From: Paramacrobiotus metropolitanus
Taxonomy: Eukaryota > Tardigrada > Eutardigrada > Parachela > Macrobiotidae
Direction: 5' to 3'
DNA length: 64,000 nt
Assembly (NCBI RefSeq): GCF_019649055.1
Contig: NW_026570224.1
Coordinates: 1,674,001-1,738,000 of the forward strand
In this document: piece by piece, positions 48,949 through 62,274 of the stretch
Layout of the letters: every line of letters begins with the position of its first letter
Numbering within the stretch: position 1 is the first letter of the stretch
Position numbers and translations under genes: made by a program
Notes under the pieces: generated by a model
The model's database searches: none
Seen by the model: only the letters and a program-made list of their open reading frames with translations
Told to the model about the DNA's origin: nothing

Positions 48949-51422
48949 CTAGCCATAACCATAAACAATGGCACTGTGCAGCGTTTTCATAACCGCTAAT
49001 GCCACAAAATACGAACAAGCTACTTTGGACGATTCCACCTGATGAATGGCCGAATTTGGATTCTGACTGGAGGCAGAAGGTGATAAACTACTGGAACCAG
49101 GATTGACCGGTGCCACACTTGTGTCACCTGGTCTAACGGTGGTTGTCGGGGTGCAGCCAGAAAAGATCCCGGCATCGTTTACGTATACATTATTTCCCGG
49201 CGTCATGGGGTTTTTGCACACTGGGCATTCGGCTTTACCGGTAGCATTGCAAACACGTTGATAACCACCGCTCAGTCCATTTTCGTTTCTTAGCCAGGAA
49301 TTCAGTTTGCTTAAACTGCAGCTGCAGTTCCATGGATTGCTAGCCAAATTTAAGTTCAAAAGACTGAGAGCAGTCGTGGCAAAATAGTTAACAAAATCTT
49401 CAGGAAATGTGGCCAACAAATTGTTCGAGAGATCCAGCTTCACGATGCTCGGCTTTTTCAAACTGTTAGGTATGCTTGTCAATGAATTGTAGTGAAGCAC
49501 AATTTCCTAAAATTACGACAAAGTTTTTTACAAAGCATCTGTAATATGCATATTAGTTTAAAGTATCCCAACTTGTAATGTAACTAAGGTGTACTTGCCG
49601 CTTGATCTAATTAAGTCACGTAATAAAACATAAACAACACTGAACGTACCTTAAGGTTATTAGCTTGTGCAAAGATAGCATCATCCAACTGGGAAAGCTT
49701 ATTTCGCGAAAGGTCAATCTTTTCTAGACTGATTGTGGAATTAAGCGCCTCAAAGGGAAGGTTATTTAATTGCATACCGGACATTACCACTGTTCTCAAA
49801 CGGCTTAGGCCTTGAAGAACTTTTGTTATATCTGGAACAGCATTATCGCTTAGATCAAGGAAATACAACGATGACGATAATGGCAGGAGAATTTCCGGCT
49901 CCAAAACGGTTAGGTTCATTCTCGCCAGTTTGAGCGATTCTATGCTGGCTCCCATGAAAACATCGCGAGGTGATACACGGTTCTGGTCAATTTGCGCGCC
50001 GGTAAAATCCAATTCTGTCAAGTTGAACTGTCGAAAAGCACCACTCGTAAGGTGGTCAATTTTGCTTCCGCGAAACTTTAATACTTTCACTTGTGGAACA
50101 ATTTTGGAAAAGTCGTTGGATGAAATCTTTATGGACTTTGCCATTGAAAAATCCACTTCTCTCAGGCCGGAACAGTTTACCCAACTTCCGTAATCGATAT
50201 TGGGAGCCAGGTCCAGCGCAGCATTGCGTATTAAGAAGTGTCGGACGGCCGAAAAGTTGCTGCAGAAGCTGGAGGGAAATTCGCTAACGGTATAAGACGG
50301 GCAGCTAATGCGCGGTTGATCTGATATCGTTTGCAAACTGACGTCAATTTCCTGCATCATAAACACAGTTAACGTCGTTTATAGTTTACTGTTATGGTCA
50401 TCACGGCTCATACGGACATAAATTAAATGTATTGTACTATAGGCACAGTATGTACACTTATTCACAAGCTACCTGGACCATGCCGCCTGTGCTAAAAATA
50501 ACTTATAAGGAATCAAAATCTCAGATTTACAGTACGAGTAAATCGTACTTTTATTAATTCGTATGTGACACAACAGTACAAAATTATTTTCACGGCTTTA
50601 TACCTGCAGTAGAGGAACGTTCACATTTTTTGCCAGATCAATCAGCAGGTTTTTAAAATTCCCGAAACAATTTTGAGATATATTTAGCACTTTGAGGTTG
50701 GGACAGTCCAGTTTCATCGGAGGCGTCCATGCTGTTATGCCGGTGCCGACAAGGGAAAGCAGTTCCAGTCGCGGCAGACCCTGAAACCACGATTTGGTGC
50801 TGTCACCTGCGTCCGGCGGTGTGTGTAAATCCAAGTTGTTGTCCAGAATTAAGGTTTTTAAATTTGGTAGATATCCAACAAGAGCTGCATATACGTAATA
50901 TTGTCCAGAATCTTCACCGTCATTAAATTTTCCGCTCAACACATCGCTGTTCACCCCGGCGTTTGTAAAATTAATCACAGATAGCGTAGATTTAATTTTA
51001 TCAAACATGTATGTTGTAGTAGGTGAGTCCATCACGGTTTGTCGTGGACTTAGTTTAACATCCACGAAAGTAAGCTTTTCCACACTTTTTCTTTCGAACA
51101 TATCGGGACGCAAAGCAACGGTATTATTTAAAATGTCTGCATTGCCCTTTATGTAAATTTCCTTTACATCGGATGTTAATTTCCGCAGCAAAGTGGAAGC
51201 GGTGCTGCTAAAAAGTTCACCAAGTAGTTGAGTGCCGTTTCCACACTTGAAGATTTTCCATTGCACGTTCCCTTCACAGCGGCACAAGTCAGTAACACTA
51301 GGTGATGGAGCTTGATCTGAACTCATACAGTCGGAAAGCAGCATCCCGTTAACGAAATAACTGGTTTTCAGCAGTGCAAGCACGGCAATGACAAAAAGCG
51401 CTGAGCACTTTTTAGTTTTCAT
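48949..51422 (-). CDS. Secreted leucine-rich-repeat protein, possibly GPI-anchored
   Basis: Three minus-strand exons: 51422-50604, 50351-49650, 49506-48949; 692 aa, all junctions phase 0. A signal peptide (ALFVIAVLALLKTSYFVNG) is followed by a short cysteine cluster (DLCRCEGNVQWKIFKCGNG) like an LRR N-cap. Irregular leucine-rich repeats then run to about residue 560 (LPNLKTLILDNNLDL, LEKIDLSRNKLSQLDDAIF, IVKLDLSNNLLATF). A C-terminal cap has NPWNCSC and later cysteines (VCNATGKAECPVC). A Thr/Ser/Pro-rich stalk follows, and the protein ends in a hydrophobic tail with no basic cytoplasmic residues (ACSYFVALAVMKTLHSAIV), which suggests GPI attachment. LRR proteins of this design act in cell adhesion or ligand recognition; no specific orthologue is recognised. 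An upstream in-frame start at 51566 exists but would bury the signal peptide. Confidence 0.85.
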
Positions 51423-53182
51423 TTTGGATGGTATGATCGACGTCGGATAACAATAAAAATCAAAATGCGAATAATAAACGAAGCCCGAAAATATTATACT
51501 AACATACGTACTATATGAAAATTTGCGTAGCGGCAAAACATGCACAAGCCCAGAACAAATTTCCAAATTACCAATAAGCTAGATCACTGACGTACATACA
51601 TTACAACAATTGTGACAGGCGGTGTAGTTACTAAGATTTTAAATGCAAAACGAAGAACTTTTCAGGTGCGTGAGTGTAAGCTGAGCTACGAGTATATCTT
51701 TATGCCTTCAAGTGATGTCGCATAAATAAGCTGGAATATCCTTATCAGCTAAATGATTTGTTGTAGTGCTCAGCTTGGATGAAAGTAAATATGTTCGGAC
51801 AAGTTTTAGTTGAAAACAATAAATTATTCCGTAATAATTTATTACCCTTATAGTTATACCATACCTAGTCAATGTGCAACCTTCCACACCCATCCATCGG
51901 TATTTACTTTTACTGGATAATAAACGTATGGAGATAAAACATACGAAATGTCTATAGATCGCTCTGGGTCATAAAAATTTGGATTCGCTTATTTTCTACA
52001 TAAATTCGTTGAGTTAAGCGTAAAGCTAACACACACAAATGACACCGGCTACACATTTCCGCATGTAGAGTACATGTGACAAAATACCTTTGAAACTGTA
52101 CATGTTTACGCTTTTTATGGTATTTACTTTTATTTCAGTTATGATCATTTTGGAATTGATTTAATTTTGCCGGTGCAAACGTACTCTGCCAGAGCGAGTG
52201 CGGTCATGCTGTGAATTACTGTGTTACGCAAAACACTTAAAATGAAATACGTTAGTATATCTATATATCTAGGAACGCATATAGTATAGATATAGATATA
52301 AACTGTTTCTTTCGGCTAATGTTTTAGAACCATATGCATTCGAGTGAATTTCAGTTACACACCAATATACATATAAGTGAAAGGTGCAAAACAGACATAA
52401 TTGTTTCATTCGTAAACAATAAATGACGGCATAATAATGTTAACATTACATCACGTAATCCATTTTAGTGCCATGGAAAACAATAATGCAAAATAACAAT
52501 ACTCGTACAATTGATAGTTGTGGTGGAAGATTTCATAATCAGGCAAAAATACAAAGCTGCATTAGCAAATCCATTTGCGAATCTCGAAACCAAATTTTTA
52601 TGACCCACCACGGTATAGGCATTATGCTTTAATTTGACTCCACACCTTTATGGTCCAGTAAAAGTACATATTATAAATATCGATCCCTACGGGTACCTTT
52701 AATTCTGATAATTACCTACAGATACTATGGACCTGTGGTTGCAACTGTACACTTCATTCGTTCTGTTCTCCCAGAGCACGGTGCTGCTTGTGCGCACGTT
52801 TCACATAATTTTGATAGGCTAGTGTTATTGGTGCACGATAATCAATATAGATATACCAAAATATGTTGAAAACAAACCGGAAAACAAAAGTACTCGTATT
52901 CTTTTTGTTTTCTTTTTTGTTGTACTATCTTGCAGTTGCCGATTTGTTGATATTTTACAACCGACAACACCCACTTAGTTGCGTCATTTTGGCATCCACC
53001 AATGACGGTCGGTGTGCACAGCTGGCAATCAGCTGGTTAGAATTGCCTACGCCATAATTTTTTCTTGCAGTCGTCCCGAAGACAGCACTCGATCGTGTCT
53101 GCGCGGTGTTTACCATTAATTGAGCTATTCAAGGTCGAGTACTGGAGAAGATATACAGTAGTTTTTCCCCTTATGCCAGAAA
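51423..53182. other. Divergent intergenic region, LRR gene and ALDH
   Basis: About 1.76 kb, AT-rich, with several TATATA-like tracts (for example near 52255-52305). A 64-codon frame at 52863-53057 (+) has a hydrophobic start. It contains what looks like a polypyrimidine tract and CTTGCAG acceptor, so it is more likely untranslated or intronic leader of ALDH than a gene. Confidence 0.4.
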
Positions 53183-56100
53183 ATGTTTGCCCGTAAATTA
53201 GCTACCCAGGTTTTACGACGCGCTCAGGGAGCTTCCCTGAACGTGTTGACGAGAAATACGGTAGCAACAGCAGCCGCTCCACAGCCTATCCAAGAGCCAG
53301 AGATCCATTTCAACAAGGTGGGCAGATTTTGTTTGACTCGTCAGACACATGGTTGTTATTCTCGTAATCTGAAACTTTTGTTTCCGGTAGATTTTCATCA
53401 ATAACGAATGGCATAATGCTTCTTCGGGAAAGACCTTCGAAACCGTCAATCCATCGACGGGAGTCAAGATCACGGATATTGCCGCCGGGGATAAGGTTTG
53501 CTTTGAAATTTTGAAATCCTTAAGTGTCGCACGCACAGTAGTTTTCCTGAAACAACCCTCTATTGAAAGCATTGCTTTTTTAATAACAAGGTTAAATGCA
53601 GTATTCATGCTTTATTTTAAATAAATCTGAAAATAATCAACATGCGTTATACTTTTCATTCACTACATGGACACCAGCCCTTGTCAACTCAGTGGCTGAA
53701 CTCACCTGTTTTGTGCGAGCTATTTTCTCAACTATTGTGTACGGGGTGTTTTCACAAAAATGTTGTACTATCAGCCATTGCATTTCCGTATATTATGCTT
53801 AGGTAAGATTTCCTTACGGAAACCGTCGAGCAGACTTTTGTGAGCCGTGAGCGACTTTCCGTTTTACCCATAGAATGTCTTTTTGTGGTAGCATTATACT
53901 CGTATGGTTTTATTCTAATTTCCAGCGCGACGTCGACAAGGCCGTGAAAGCAGCAAAGGATGCCTTTAAATTGGGCTCTCCCTGGAGACGCATTGATGCG
54001 TCTCAACGCGGTCTGCTCCTCAATCGCTTGGCGGATTTGATTGAACGTGATCGTAACTACCTTGCGGTAGGCGCACTACGAGTATTGCACCAGCACCTAA
54101 GATTGTACATGAGCAGTAATTCATCTGTTCTGTTGGTTTAAAGAGCCTCGAAACGCTGGATAACGGGAAAACCTATGCTAATTCCATGGCCGTCGATTTG
54201 GAGCTGACAATTCGATGCTATCGCTACTACGCTGGATGGGCAGATAAAAATCACGGAAAGACCATTCCTCTCGGTGAGAAAAATGCACTTTTTGGTCAGA
54301 TGAATTTTCCAGCAGCTGCCCAGCGCTACCAGAAATACTGTACTGCAAGCTTATTTATCGTATTTGGTTAACAGTGACTTCGTAATTATTTTGTGCCAGA
54401 GCAGCTTGATAATTAATTTTGTTAGTCGGTCAGTAATTTTCAACGTGAAGTGGTAGTTTACTGGGGTTGGTGGTTCGAAATTAGCTTTATGACATTTGCA
54501 TGCTACAGGCTTTCTCTGAAAATTTTTTGAGAATTGTGCATTATTTTGTGCATGCCTAGTGACAAAGCATGTCCCTGCCAATCATGGTAGAAAATAAAGC
54601 GATGCTGTTGGGAAAAATGCATTTTGTTGTCTCTATTCAAGTACGAATGACGCAGCAGTAACTGTAACTGCCTAGTAGTCCCTACCACCTGCTGGGTAAT
54701 GTGAACGTGTTGATTAACTGCTTTTCTTACACACAGTTTGACTTGGGGGCTTCCTTTGTAAATAATTACCTGCTTTGCTTTGAAAGCGGAATTTTTTGGT
54801 ACGTTCAGGTTTTGGATGAATCCATTTCTGTACCCGTTATCCTTAAACAATTCTGTTGTGCTACACGTGCGAAGTGTGCCGATGAATGTCTACTTTAAAC
54901 GATACTGTACGGATGCAGTATGGTGGCTACAATCGGGTGCTGCAAATTAAAACCGGCACATGGATTACTGAAATTAGCAAGAAAAATTTTAAAACAACAT
55001 TGTTTTGTTCATTGGTTAAATTAATTGATAGCTGATAGTTTGTTATCTTGTAGTGTGCAGGTTTGCTTGAACAGCTGGTCTGTGCATTGTGGTGGACAGT
55101 TTATACCTGTAATTGTGTTCTACAGACGGAAACTTCTTCTCATACACTCGCCACGAACCGGTTGGTGTTGTTGGACAGATCATTCCTTGGAATTTTCCTT
55201 TGCTTATGCAGGCCTGGAAGCTTGGGCCGGCACTGGCTATGGGTAACACGGTTGTGATGAAACCGGCCGAGCAGACTCCGCTGACTGCACTTTATGTGGC
55301 TCAGCTGATTGCTGAGGTGCGGTTAATACTAACCGAACAATGCAAACGATATCGATTGCGAATGTGGTATGCAAAGCAGAGACACATTAAGAACATTTTT
55401 GCTTAGGCCGGATTCCCAGCCGGTGTTGTCAACATCGTCCCTGGGCTGGGGGAAAGCGCAGGAGCTGCAGTATCATCCCACCCTGAACTGGACAAAGTGG
55501 CTTTTACCGGCAGCACGGAAGTCGGTCGTAAAGTCATGGTAGCAGCCGCCGAGAGCAACTTGAAACGTGTGACATTGGAATTGGGTGGCAAGAGTCCCAC
55601 CATCGTGTTTGCCGATTCGGATTTGGACAACGCACTGGCCCAGACTCACGAAGGGCTTTTCTTTAATCATGGACAGTGCTGCTGCGCTGGATCTCGAACA
55701 TTTGTCGAGGGAAAGATCTATGATCAGTTTGTTGAACGCGCCGCGGATTTAGCTAAGAAGCGAGTAGTCGGTAATCCCTTCGATGCACAAACAGCCCAAG
55801 GCCCCCAGGTATATTACACCTTTTTCTCGCGTTGGTCAGTTTTGGGGTTTCGCGTATTTACAAATCGCTCATGATTAGATTGACCAAGAGCAGTTTGACA
55901 AAATTCTTGGCCTGATCGAGAGCGGGAAAAAAGAAGGCGCAAAATTAATTGCGGGAGGCAAACGCCATGGTGACCGAGGTTATTTCATCGCCCCGACTGT
56001 TTTTTCCGATGTCAAGGATAACATGCGCATCGCTGTCGAAGAGGTGCGGTAATAACAAGTGATATTTTAGCTTTTTTTGTTTCTACTAAAGAAGTGGGTT

Positions 56101-56804
56101 TTTTTCTTATACGCAGTTTTCGATGCTGTGAAAATATCAATGACTTGCGTGTTTAAGAAAAAATTTTTGGTTCTTGATAGATTTTCGGCCCAGTCCAGCA
56201 ACTTTTGCGTTTCGATAACATGGACGAACTGGTCGAACGCGCCAACAACACCATCTACGGTTTAGCTGCCAGCGTTATGACCAAGGATCTGGATAAGGCA
56301 CTTTATTTGTCATCTGCTCTGCGCGCTGGTACTGTCTGGATCAACTGCCACAACGCCTTGGGGTCCCAGGCTCCTTTTGGTGGCTTTAAGCAGTCGGGCA
56401 TCGGTCGCGAGCTAGGCGAATACGCTCTTGAAGCATATTCTGAAGTGAAAACGGTAAGTTGCAGTAAAGTCTACGGGCACCTTTTGCTTTGCTTTGTTGC
56501 ACTGGTCATTCAGGTTATGAAGCTGCAGTTTGTTTGAACTTATTAATCCTGGTTTACTGCGCATGTGGAAGGCTATCAGTGGCTTACAGTACTTTACAGT
56601 TTACATCGACTATGGATACATATAAATAGAGCATACTATCATAGTCATTTGAAATTTAATTTAACATATATATTTGGACTTGTTTAATGTAGTGTTTATT
56701 TAATAGCAGGCTTTCTGCTGTAAGTGTGCACAACTCTCCTCATCATCTGTATTGTTTGTTGTTTATTTTAGGTCACTATCGCTGTGCCGAAAAAGAACTC
56801 TTAG
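53183..56804 (+). CDS. Mitochondrial aldehyde dehydrogenase (ALDH2-like)
   Basis: Nine exons: 53183-53317, 53391-53495, 53926-54066, 54144-54273, 55126-55316, 55407-55808, 55879-56043, 56181-56453, 56772-56804; 524 aa against 517 for human ALDH2. The N-terminal [16 protein letters not shown] is an amphipathic, Arg-rich mitochondrial presequence. The NAD+ site is seen in [11 protein letters not shown] and [10 protein letters not shown]. The general base Glu lies in LELGGKSP and the nucleophilic Cys in GQCCCAGSR, with three consecutive cysteines as in ALDH1/2. The end [14 protein letters not shown] is typical. The enzyme oxidises acetaldehyde and other aldehydes, including lipid-peroxidation products, to acids in the matrix. 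ALDH1 family membership is the alternative, but the presequence favours ALDH2 or ALDH1B. The 852 bp intron 4 holds nothing recognised. Confidence 0.94.
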
Positions 56805-58038
56805 AAGTTTAAAAGTCTCCTTGGAAGTCTTTGCTTTTCCAGTTCTTAGAATTGACACCTAAAAAATACGTTCAGTTTCTCTAAGGTCGTCGGTGATGGC
56901 TCACAATAGTATTTGATTTCGTCGTAAAAATTATTTTTGAAGTATTACTTAACGTTGCTTTCCCGTTATGATTACTTGTATAATCTTTGAATAATTTCTG
57001 GAAATGCCATTTTGTGAGGTTTTTCGCATGAACTGAATAAAACACCGAAAGTGTGCGAATTGAATTTTACGGTCGAAATTTGTAAAGTCAGCGGCTTAGC
57101 AATGCGATGAGGACTACGCCGTTGTAGAGTGTGGGTGATTGTGTGAAGAGGCCGGAAGTTGGGTGTTTGTATTGTTAGACTAAAGATCGCAATCCAGCTG
57201 TGAGTCAAACTCGTATTGCTTTAAAAAAGATCTTTGTCACGATGGCTTCGTGCATTTCCGCACTTATGTTGGAATATAAAGTACCCCTGCAACGATCCGG
57301 TTTGTGAGGGGCGTTGTGTATGTTCATCTCATTATCATATGCGAGCAAGTTTTTCGCAGCAGTTTAGCCGGCGGCACCGCGCGAATTTGCTTGCAATATA
57401 TATTCCGCTGGTAAAACTCACGCTCACCGAGTAAGTTGCTAACATGGTCCAAAAATAAACTTGTTGGACCATCACAGACTCGTTGCAACAAGCACTGATC
57501 TGAGACGATTTTACAATACGATCTAGAAAAAACATGCAACTACTATACAGATGGTACAAAGTATTCGGTCGACAAACATAATTTCAAAGTGGCTCACCCA
57601 CCCTTTTATGCCGAAGCGGCCAATGATGAGATTGTAAGGCTGCTGACATGCCCAAATTACTCGGCTGCATAATCTTTGGAGCGGTATAGGAGCGATATTA
57701 ATCAGCCGTAAGACTGCCTATTTGTCAATGGAAATTATTTTTCTTTGGCCGTAACGGAAATTTTGAGGTGCAAAGGTGTGCTACATTACACTTCTATCGC
57801 CGTAATTTAAAGCCGTAGGTGGGCTACTTCGAGCGCAAAATACTTTTCCGCTTTCGACTAATTCGTGCGGTAAGGTAGTTCATATAGACATATACACGAT
57901 TTATTTTACAAATTGCTATTGGAAGACAGACAAATCCTCATACCGTATCCACCGTTAATTTTGTTTAGTTAACGGTTTATTTTTATGTCTCTTTCACAGT
58001 GAGCGCCTCAGGAAACACTATTATTTGGCCACCCGAAA
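56805..58038. other. Intergenic region, ALDH to PMP3
   Basis: About 1.2 kb. AATAAA near 57035 may end the ALDH transcript. A weak inverted repeat is suggested between about 57585 and 57835 (AGTGGCTCACCCAC against GTAGGTGGGCTACT). No gene is supported. Confidence 0.35.
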
Positions 58039-59341
58039 ATGACTCTCCAAGAGATTTGTGAAGTTATTATAGCCTTTTTCCTACCACCATTAGCAGGTAA
58101 GTCGGTTCGAGGTCACATTAAAGTCGTTCCATCACTACGAATAGTACATATGCAGGTTAAAATCAGTCAGAAGAGCGGATGTAAAAATTTCGTCTTATAA
58201 TAGTAGTAAAAATGGTAGTAAATTAAAAAAGCACGGATTACTTGGTGTATACGGACTGAAGGACTTAATTTTATGAATTTCAGTAATGCGTTTAACGACG
58301 GTAATGGCAGTGATATTTGCAGGCTTGCAGCTAACTACGAGTAGGTACAGATACCTATCAAATATCAATACTGTATTTATGAAACATTTTTAAAAATTGA
58401 GTTCTTTTATAACTGTTTTAGTCCGATTGCTAACAGATTGTAAAAAAAACAAAACAGATTCTGGTGCCAAAAGATACGTACATGCATGCAAGTGCGCTGT
58501 ACTGTATAATACACGCTTACATAGAGTAGCTGTTATTTAACAAGGTATGGTACAAGTAAATAGTACTATTGTAAATAAAAATACATGTAATTAATGCTAT
58601 GAGTGTATTGTGCACAGTCGCTTCTCATGTTAATTGGGACAAATTCTTTATCTGATTATATATACTGAGTGGCGCTCGTTGATGTGCATATTGAAAAATA
58701 AATCATTTTTAATACATGTATAGAAGTATTGTACAGACAGTAGCTCCGCTAGCAATATTTTTATGCAAAATAGTGGAGCAATTACCGGTACTTCCTGTTT
58801 TTTACAATTAAAAATTTACGAGTATTGTCATACCTACCTGTACTACAATATTACTAGCAAGTAAACATTTACCACCTAATTTAAACCCATTTGGAATTTT
58901 TGAAAAATTTTATGTTTATTATTCATGGTGAAACGAGATTTGCCACTTTAAATGAATACCGACGGTACGCATTTTATTTAGTGGCCTTGCACAAAGGAAT
59001 TGGCAAGGATTTTTGGATCAACTTGTTACTGACGTGCCTGATTTGGATTCCCGGTGAGCTGCACATTGTCACCAAAGATAACAGTTTATACATACCGTAA
59101 CATACGTATTTAAGACGAATAAAACCGTACTGAAGAATAAAAAATTTAATCGAAGTAATCGGCACATTTTTAAGATCTTGCAATATCGAAAATAAAGTAG
59201 TCGGAAGTGTATTTCAATGCACTTCTGAATCGGCGCAGTAAAGACTTGCCTGAATAAAATTACGTAAAAGAAGTACTAATTAATTTTGTTTTGTAAATAT
59301 TAGGGATCATCCATGCGCTGTACGTAATCTGCGCGTCATAA
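58039..59341 (+). CDS. PMP3/RCI2-family (UPF0057) membrane proteolipid, 55 aa
   Basis: Three short exons: 58039-58096, 58982-59053, 59304-59341, with both introns in phase 1. They give a 55-residue protein that is easily missed because no exon exceeds 24 codons. It begins MTLQEICEVIIAFFLPPLAV and has two hydrophobic spans, the second INLLLTCLIWIPGIIHALYV. The signature LPPLAV...GKDFWINLLLT...IPGIIHALYV is that of the PMP3/RCI2/UPF0057 family. In yeast and plants these proteolipids sit in the plasma membrane, limit membrane hyperpolarisation and are induced by salt, cold or drying. Nematodes also have them. The donors are GTAAGT and GTGAGC. The role in this animal is inference from the family. 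Confidence 0.9.
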
Positions 59342-59869
59342 ATCGACTCCACTTGGCGATGGGATACCACGGCGCCGAGCGAGGCTCACACTGCCGATGG
59401 ATGAACAATTCCTACCTTTTATCCAAACTATTTTTAAGGCTATATTACTGACTTCCGTAGTCTCTTCAACTAACAATAAGTGCGGTTCGATATGCTTCCC
59501 GTACGACTAATCTTAAAGATCAGTGCGCGGCATTTTTATAACAGTTCATGGCTTTTCAGATTCAGATTCAATCTAACAATTTTGAAAATCGATTCGAACA
59601 AGTAGATGAAACACCAGAACAATGCTGACCGCGATTTGCAATAAAAAACATACCATAAATGCATAGTTCTACTAGAGCGAATCTTGAAGCGAAGCTTGAA
59701 TATCAAAAATATAAAACAGTACACAATCACATATGCAGTCAGCTTCATTAAAACCGAGATTCTTTCTCTACCGAGAGCAATCTCTACCAACACATTTCAA
59801 TTACCTATCCGTAGGCGCCTCCTAGTCCTCAAGCAACGACACCGAGATCAATCATCATGATCACCATCG
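59342..59869. other. Intergenic gap, PMP3 to SNAPC2-like
   Basis: About 530 bp between convergent genes. It should hold the two 3' UTRs. No further gene is seen. Confidence 0.4.
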
Positions 59870-61488
59870 TCAGCAGTCAGACAAATCGTCGTTTCTTTCT
59901 GGATTTTCTCCATAACCGATATCATGGTCTCCATTAGAGTTTCTTCCATGACCAATTAATACTTCCGGCGGCAACCGCAGCGGATTTAATTCCTCTGTAC
60001 AGGCAATTTTATGCGCTAAGTTTCCGCAACTTTGAGGAGGGACTGCCGGTGCAAAAGGCGCCACATCATCACTGGCCTTTCTACTCGGCTTATATACGTG
60101 CTGCACATGAGCCTGGAGGACTTTAACGAGATCGGTGTTGTCCTTCACTATCTGGGCGGCCACTTGATCACAGTTCCTGACGAAATGCATCAGAAATCCG
60201 AGATCATATCCATTGCATAGAGTGCGTAGAGAATCAACCGTGGAAGACGGATCGAAAGCACACGCCATGACGCGATAGATGCGCTCAAAATCGATGGTGT
60301 GGTCATCCACCGGCTCTCCGCTGACGTCCGGAGTTTCAGAGATTTCCAATATGGCCTAGACATATATAAGCCCACTAAAAATTCTGAACAAAAACTTAGA
60401 GTATTGTTACCTGTTTAATATCTGGGAAAATTTTTTCAGATTCCGCTGACTCCTTTTTGCTGCACGCTCGTATGACAGCCTCTCTGCAGTTCTGTAACAA
60501 TCGGTGTGTTGGCCGTTGGGTTACATATTGTTGAAGCATCTCCAAACATTAATAATCTGAAAACACATACCACAGCATCCATTGCCGAAACACCGAATCC
60601 CAGATCAAACTCCGAAGACAGTGCAATTTTACGGGAATTTTGCCGCAAAAGGCGCAAAAACTCCGAAATCTAGAAGCACGCAATAAATACCATGCAATAA
60701 ATTAATGAGTACCACTAATACCAGCAATGATTCTCATTTCAGTTTTTTTCGAATTCACAACACGACAAAACAACGTGCAGTTACGTCACACGCTACTGTG
60801 GTACGCACTTAAAATAAATTTTAAAATTTAATATTATTCAAAATAAGTAATAAAATATATCAGCGTAGGACCACAAGTAAGTGCATACCAGAAAGCAACC
60901 AATTGATTACTAATTAAACTAAGCAATAGCAAAATCCAAATTACTTACATCTTGAACAGATCTTGATGGCAGATAATTCTCGTAAATTGCCTGTGGACTG
61001 GCATCCAGGCCGAGCTCCTGCAAAGCTTTGATCAAAGCACCTTTCTCCTCCTCTTTGAAGAAACTCAACCAGGCGAAACTCTTTCCATAGTCAAATTTTA
61101 TGTTTTTTCGCTTTGTCAGACGCTGATACGCAAAGTTGTACATTGCACCCGATTCTTTGTCGACGGTTTCCCGTTGATTCTGTTTAAGCGTCTTCGGTCG
61201 GCCACGAATACTTGCAGGTTTCTTTGCTTTTCTGTTACGCTTTGAAAGCTTATGTGATGATTCTTGACTGCCCTCGTGGCGAGGCAGTTCGGAAGCGTCA
61301 TCAATTTCGTCTTCCAGGTTATTTTGTCCATCAGCAATTGATACCTCGCCGCTCAGCTGCTGTACAGTTTTCTTTTGTTTCCGGCGACGCTTTGGTTTAG
61401 TTGTTGAGGAGCCTAAATTTCCACTTGGTCCAGGTCCGAGAGAGCCATCCGAAGGAGCTCCATCAAGATTTTCCAGTAATTCGTCCAT
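59870..61488 (-). CDS. snRNA-activating protein complex subunit 2-like
   Basis: Four minus-strand exons: 61488-60949, 60669-60571, 60491-60411, 60355-59870; 401 aa, all junctions phase 0. The first 120 residues are low-complexity with two basic clusters (KPKRRRKQKK and SKRNRKAKK), probable nuclear signals. A Myb/SANT-like stretch follows (FAWLSFFKEEEKGALIKALQ ... SVQDISEFLRLLRQNSRKIA). It resembles the N-terminal WSARERRQLVRLLQ region of human SNAPC2. The C-terminal part has IDFERIYRVMA and ELNPLRLPPEVLIGHG, which parallel DFEKIYKYL and LNPFLVPLELLGRA of SNAPC2. The complex binds the proximal element of snRNA promoters for RNA polymerases II and III. Identity is low and the call rests on these short ordered matches; another nuclear helical protein is possible. 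Confidence 0.55.
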
Positions 61489-62274
61489 TGCAGACGCCTG
61501 AGACAATATGAGACATACTGGTACACTCAAACTAATGAATTATTAATGAGTAACGATTTGTGTCAACCACCCGATTATTGTACTCACTGGTGCAAGGAAT
61601 CAGTAGCAACCAGTTCTTCTCTGTCTTTGCTCTTCTTGGGCTTCCCGAACGCGTGAGTCACATTGACGAATTCCGAATAAGCAGAACTCCAACCCTTGCA
61701 ATAACCCTAACTGTAATAGACAAAAAACTCATCGTTAAAAAAGCCCTAAAAATTGAAAACTGCCAGAAGTCGAAAAAACTCAAAAAACCCATAATTTTTT
61801 TTACCAGCTTTTAAAAAGTAAGAAGAAAGTGCGTGAATGCCAGACGCCTAGAGCGGCGACTGCGTGATCAGTATCAGGAAGCGGTGTTCATCGCATAAGG
61901 AAGTTTCCGAGTCAAATCTGCCCATTGCGAGTTGCAGACTTGCAGGCGAGATCTGCATTCTGGTCTCTCAGTCTCAGTTGAAACGATCTTCTTTTTTTTC
62001 GACTTTTTACGTGTGCGTGAGCCCGAAGCGTTATTTAGCGGTTTCATTTTCCGTTCTTTAGTTATCTGTTCATTTACTTGGAAGAAAGCCAACGAGGACC
62101 TTTTCTGGCAAACTGTTTCTTGGTGGTTGGGCGCTTCTGGTCAGCGTTTGTAATGTTGAACTCAGTAAACTGTATCCAATACGGAATTTGAGCCTACTGA
62201 CTACTGCTGGTAGCCCGTAGCCATCAGAAACCGCCACCCACGAAACCAAAACCGAAGTGAACAAAAACAACAAC
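61489..62274. other. Divergent promoter region
   Basis: About 790 bp between two divergent start codons. It should contain both promoters. A short frame at 61560-61814 (+) has no support. Confidence 0.4.

Noticed and set aside
52863-53057. 64-codon frame with a hydrophobic start upstream of ALDH
   Set aside because: The hydrophobic part is a T-rich tract ending in CTTGCAG, like an intron 3' end; no donor or homology supports translation.
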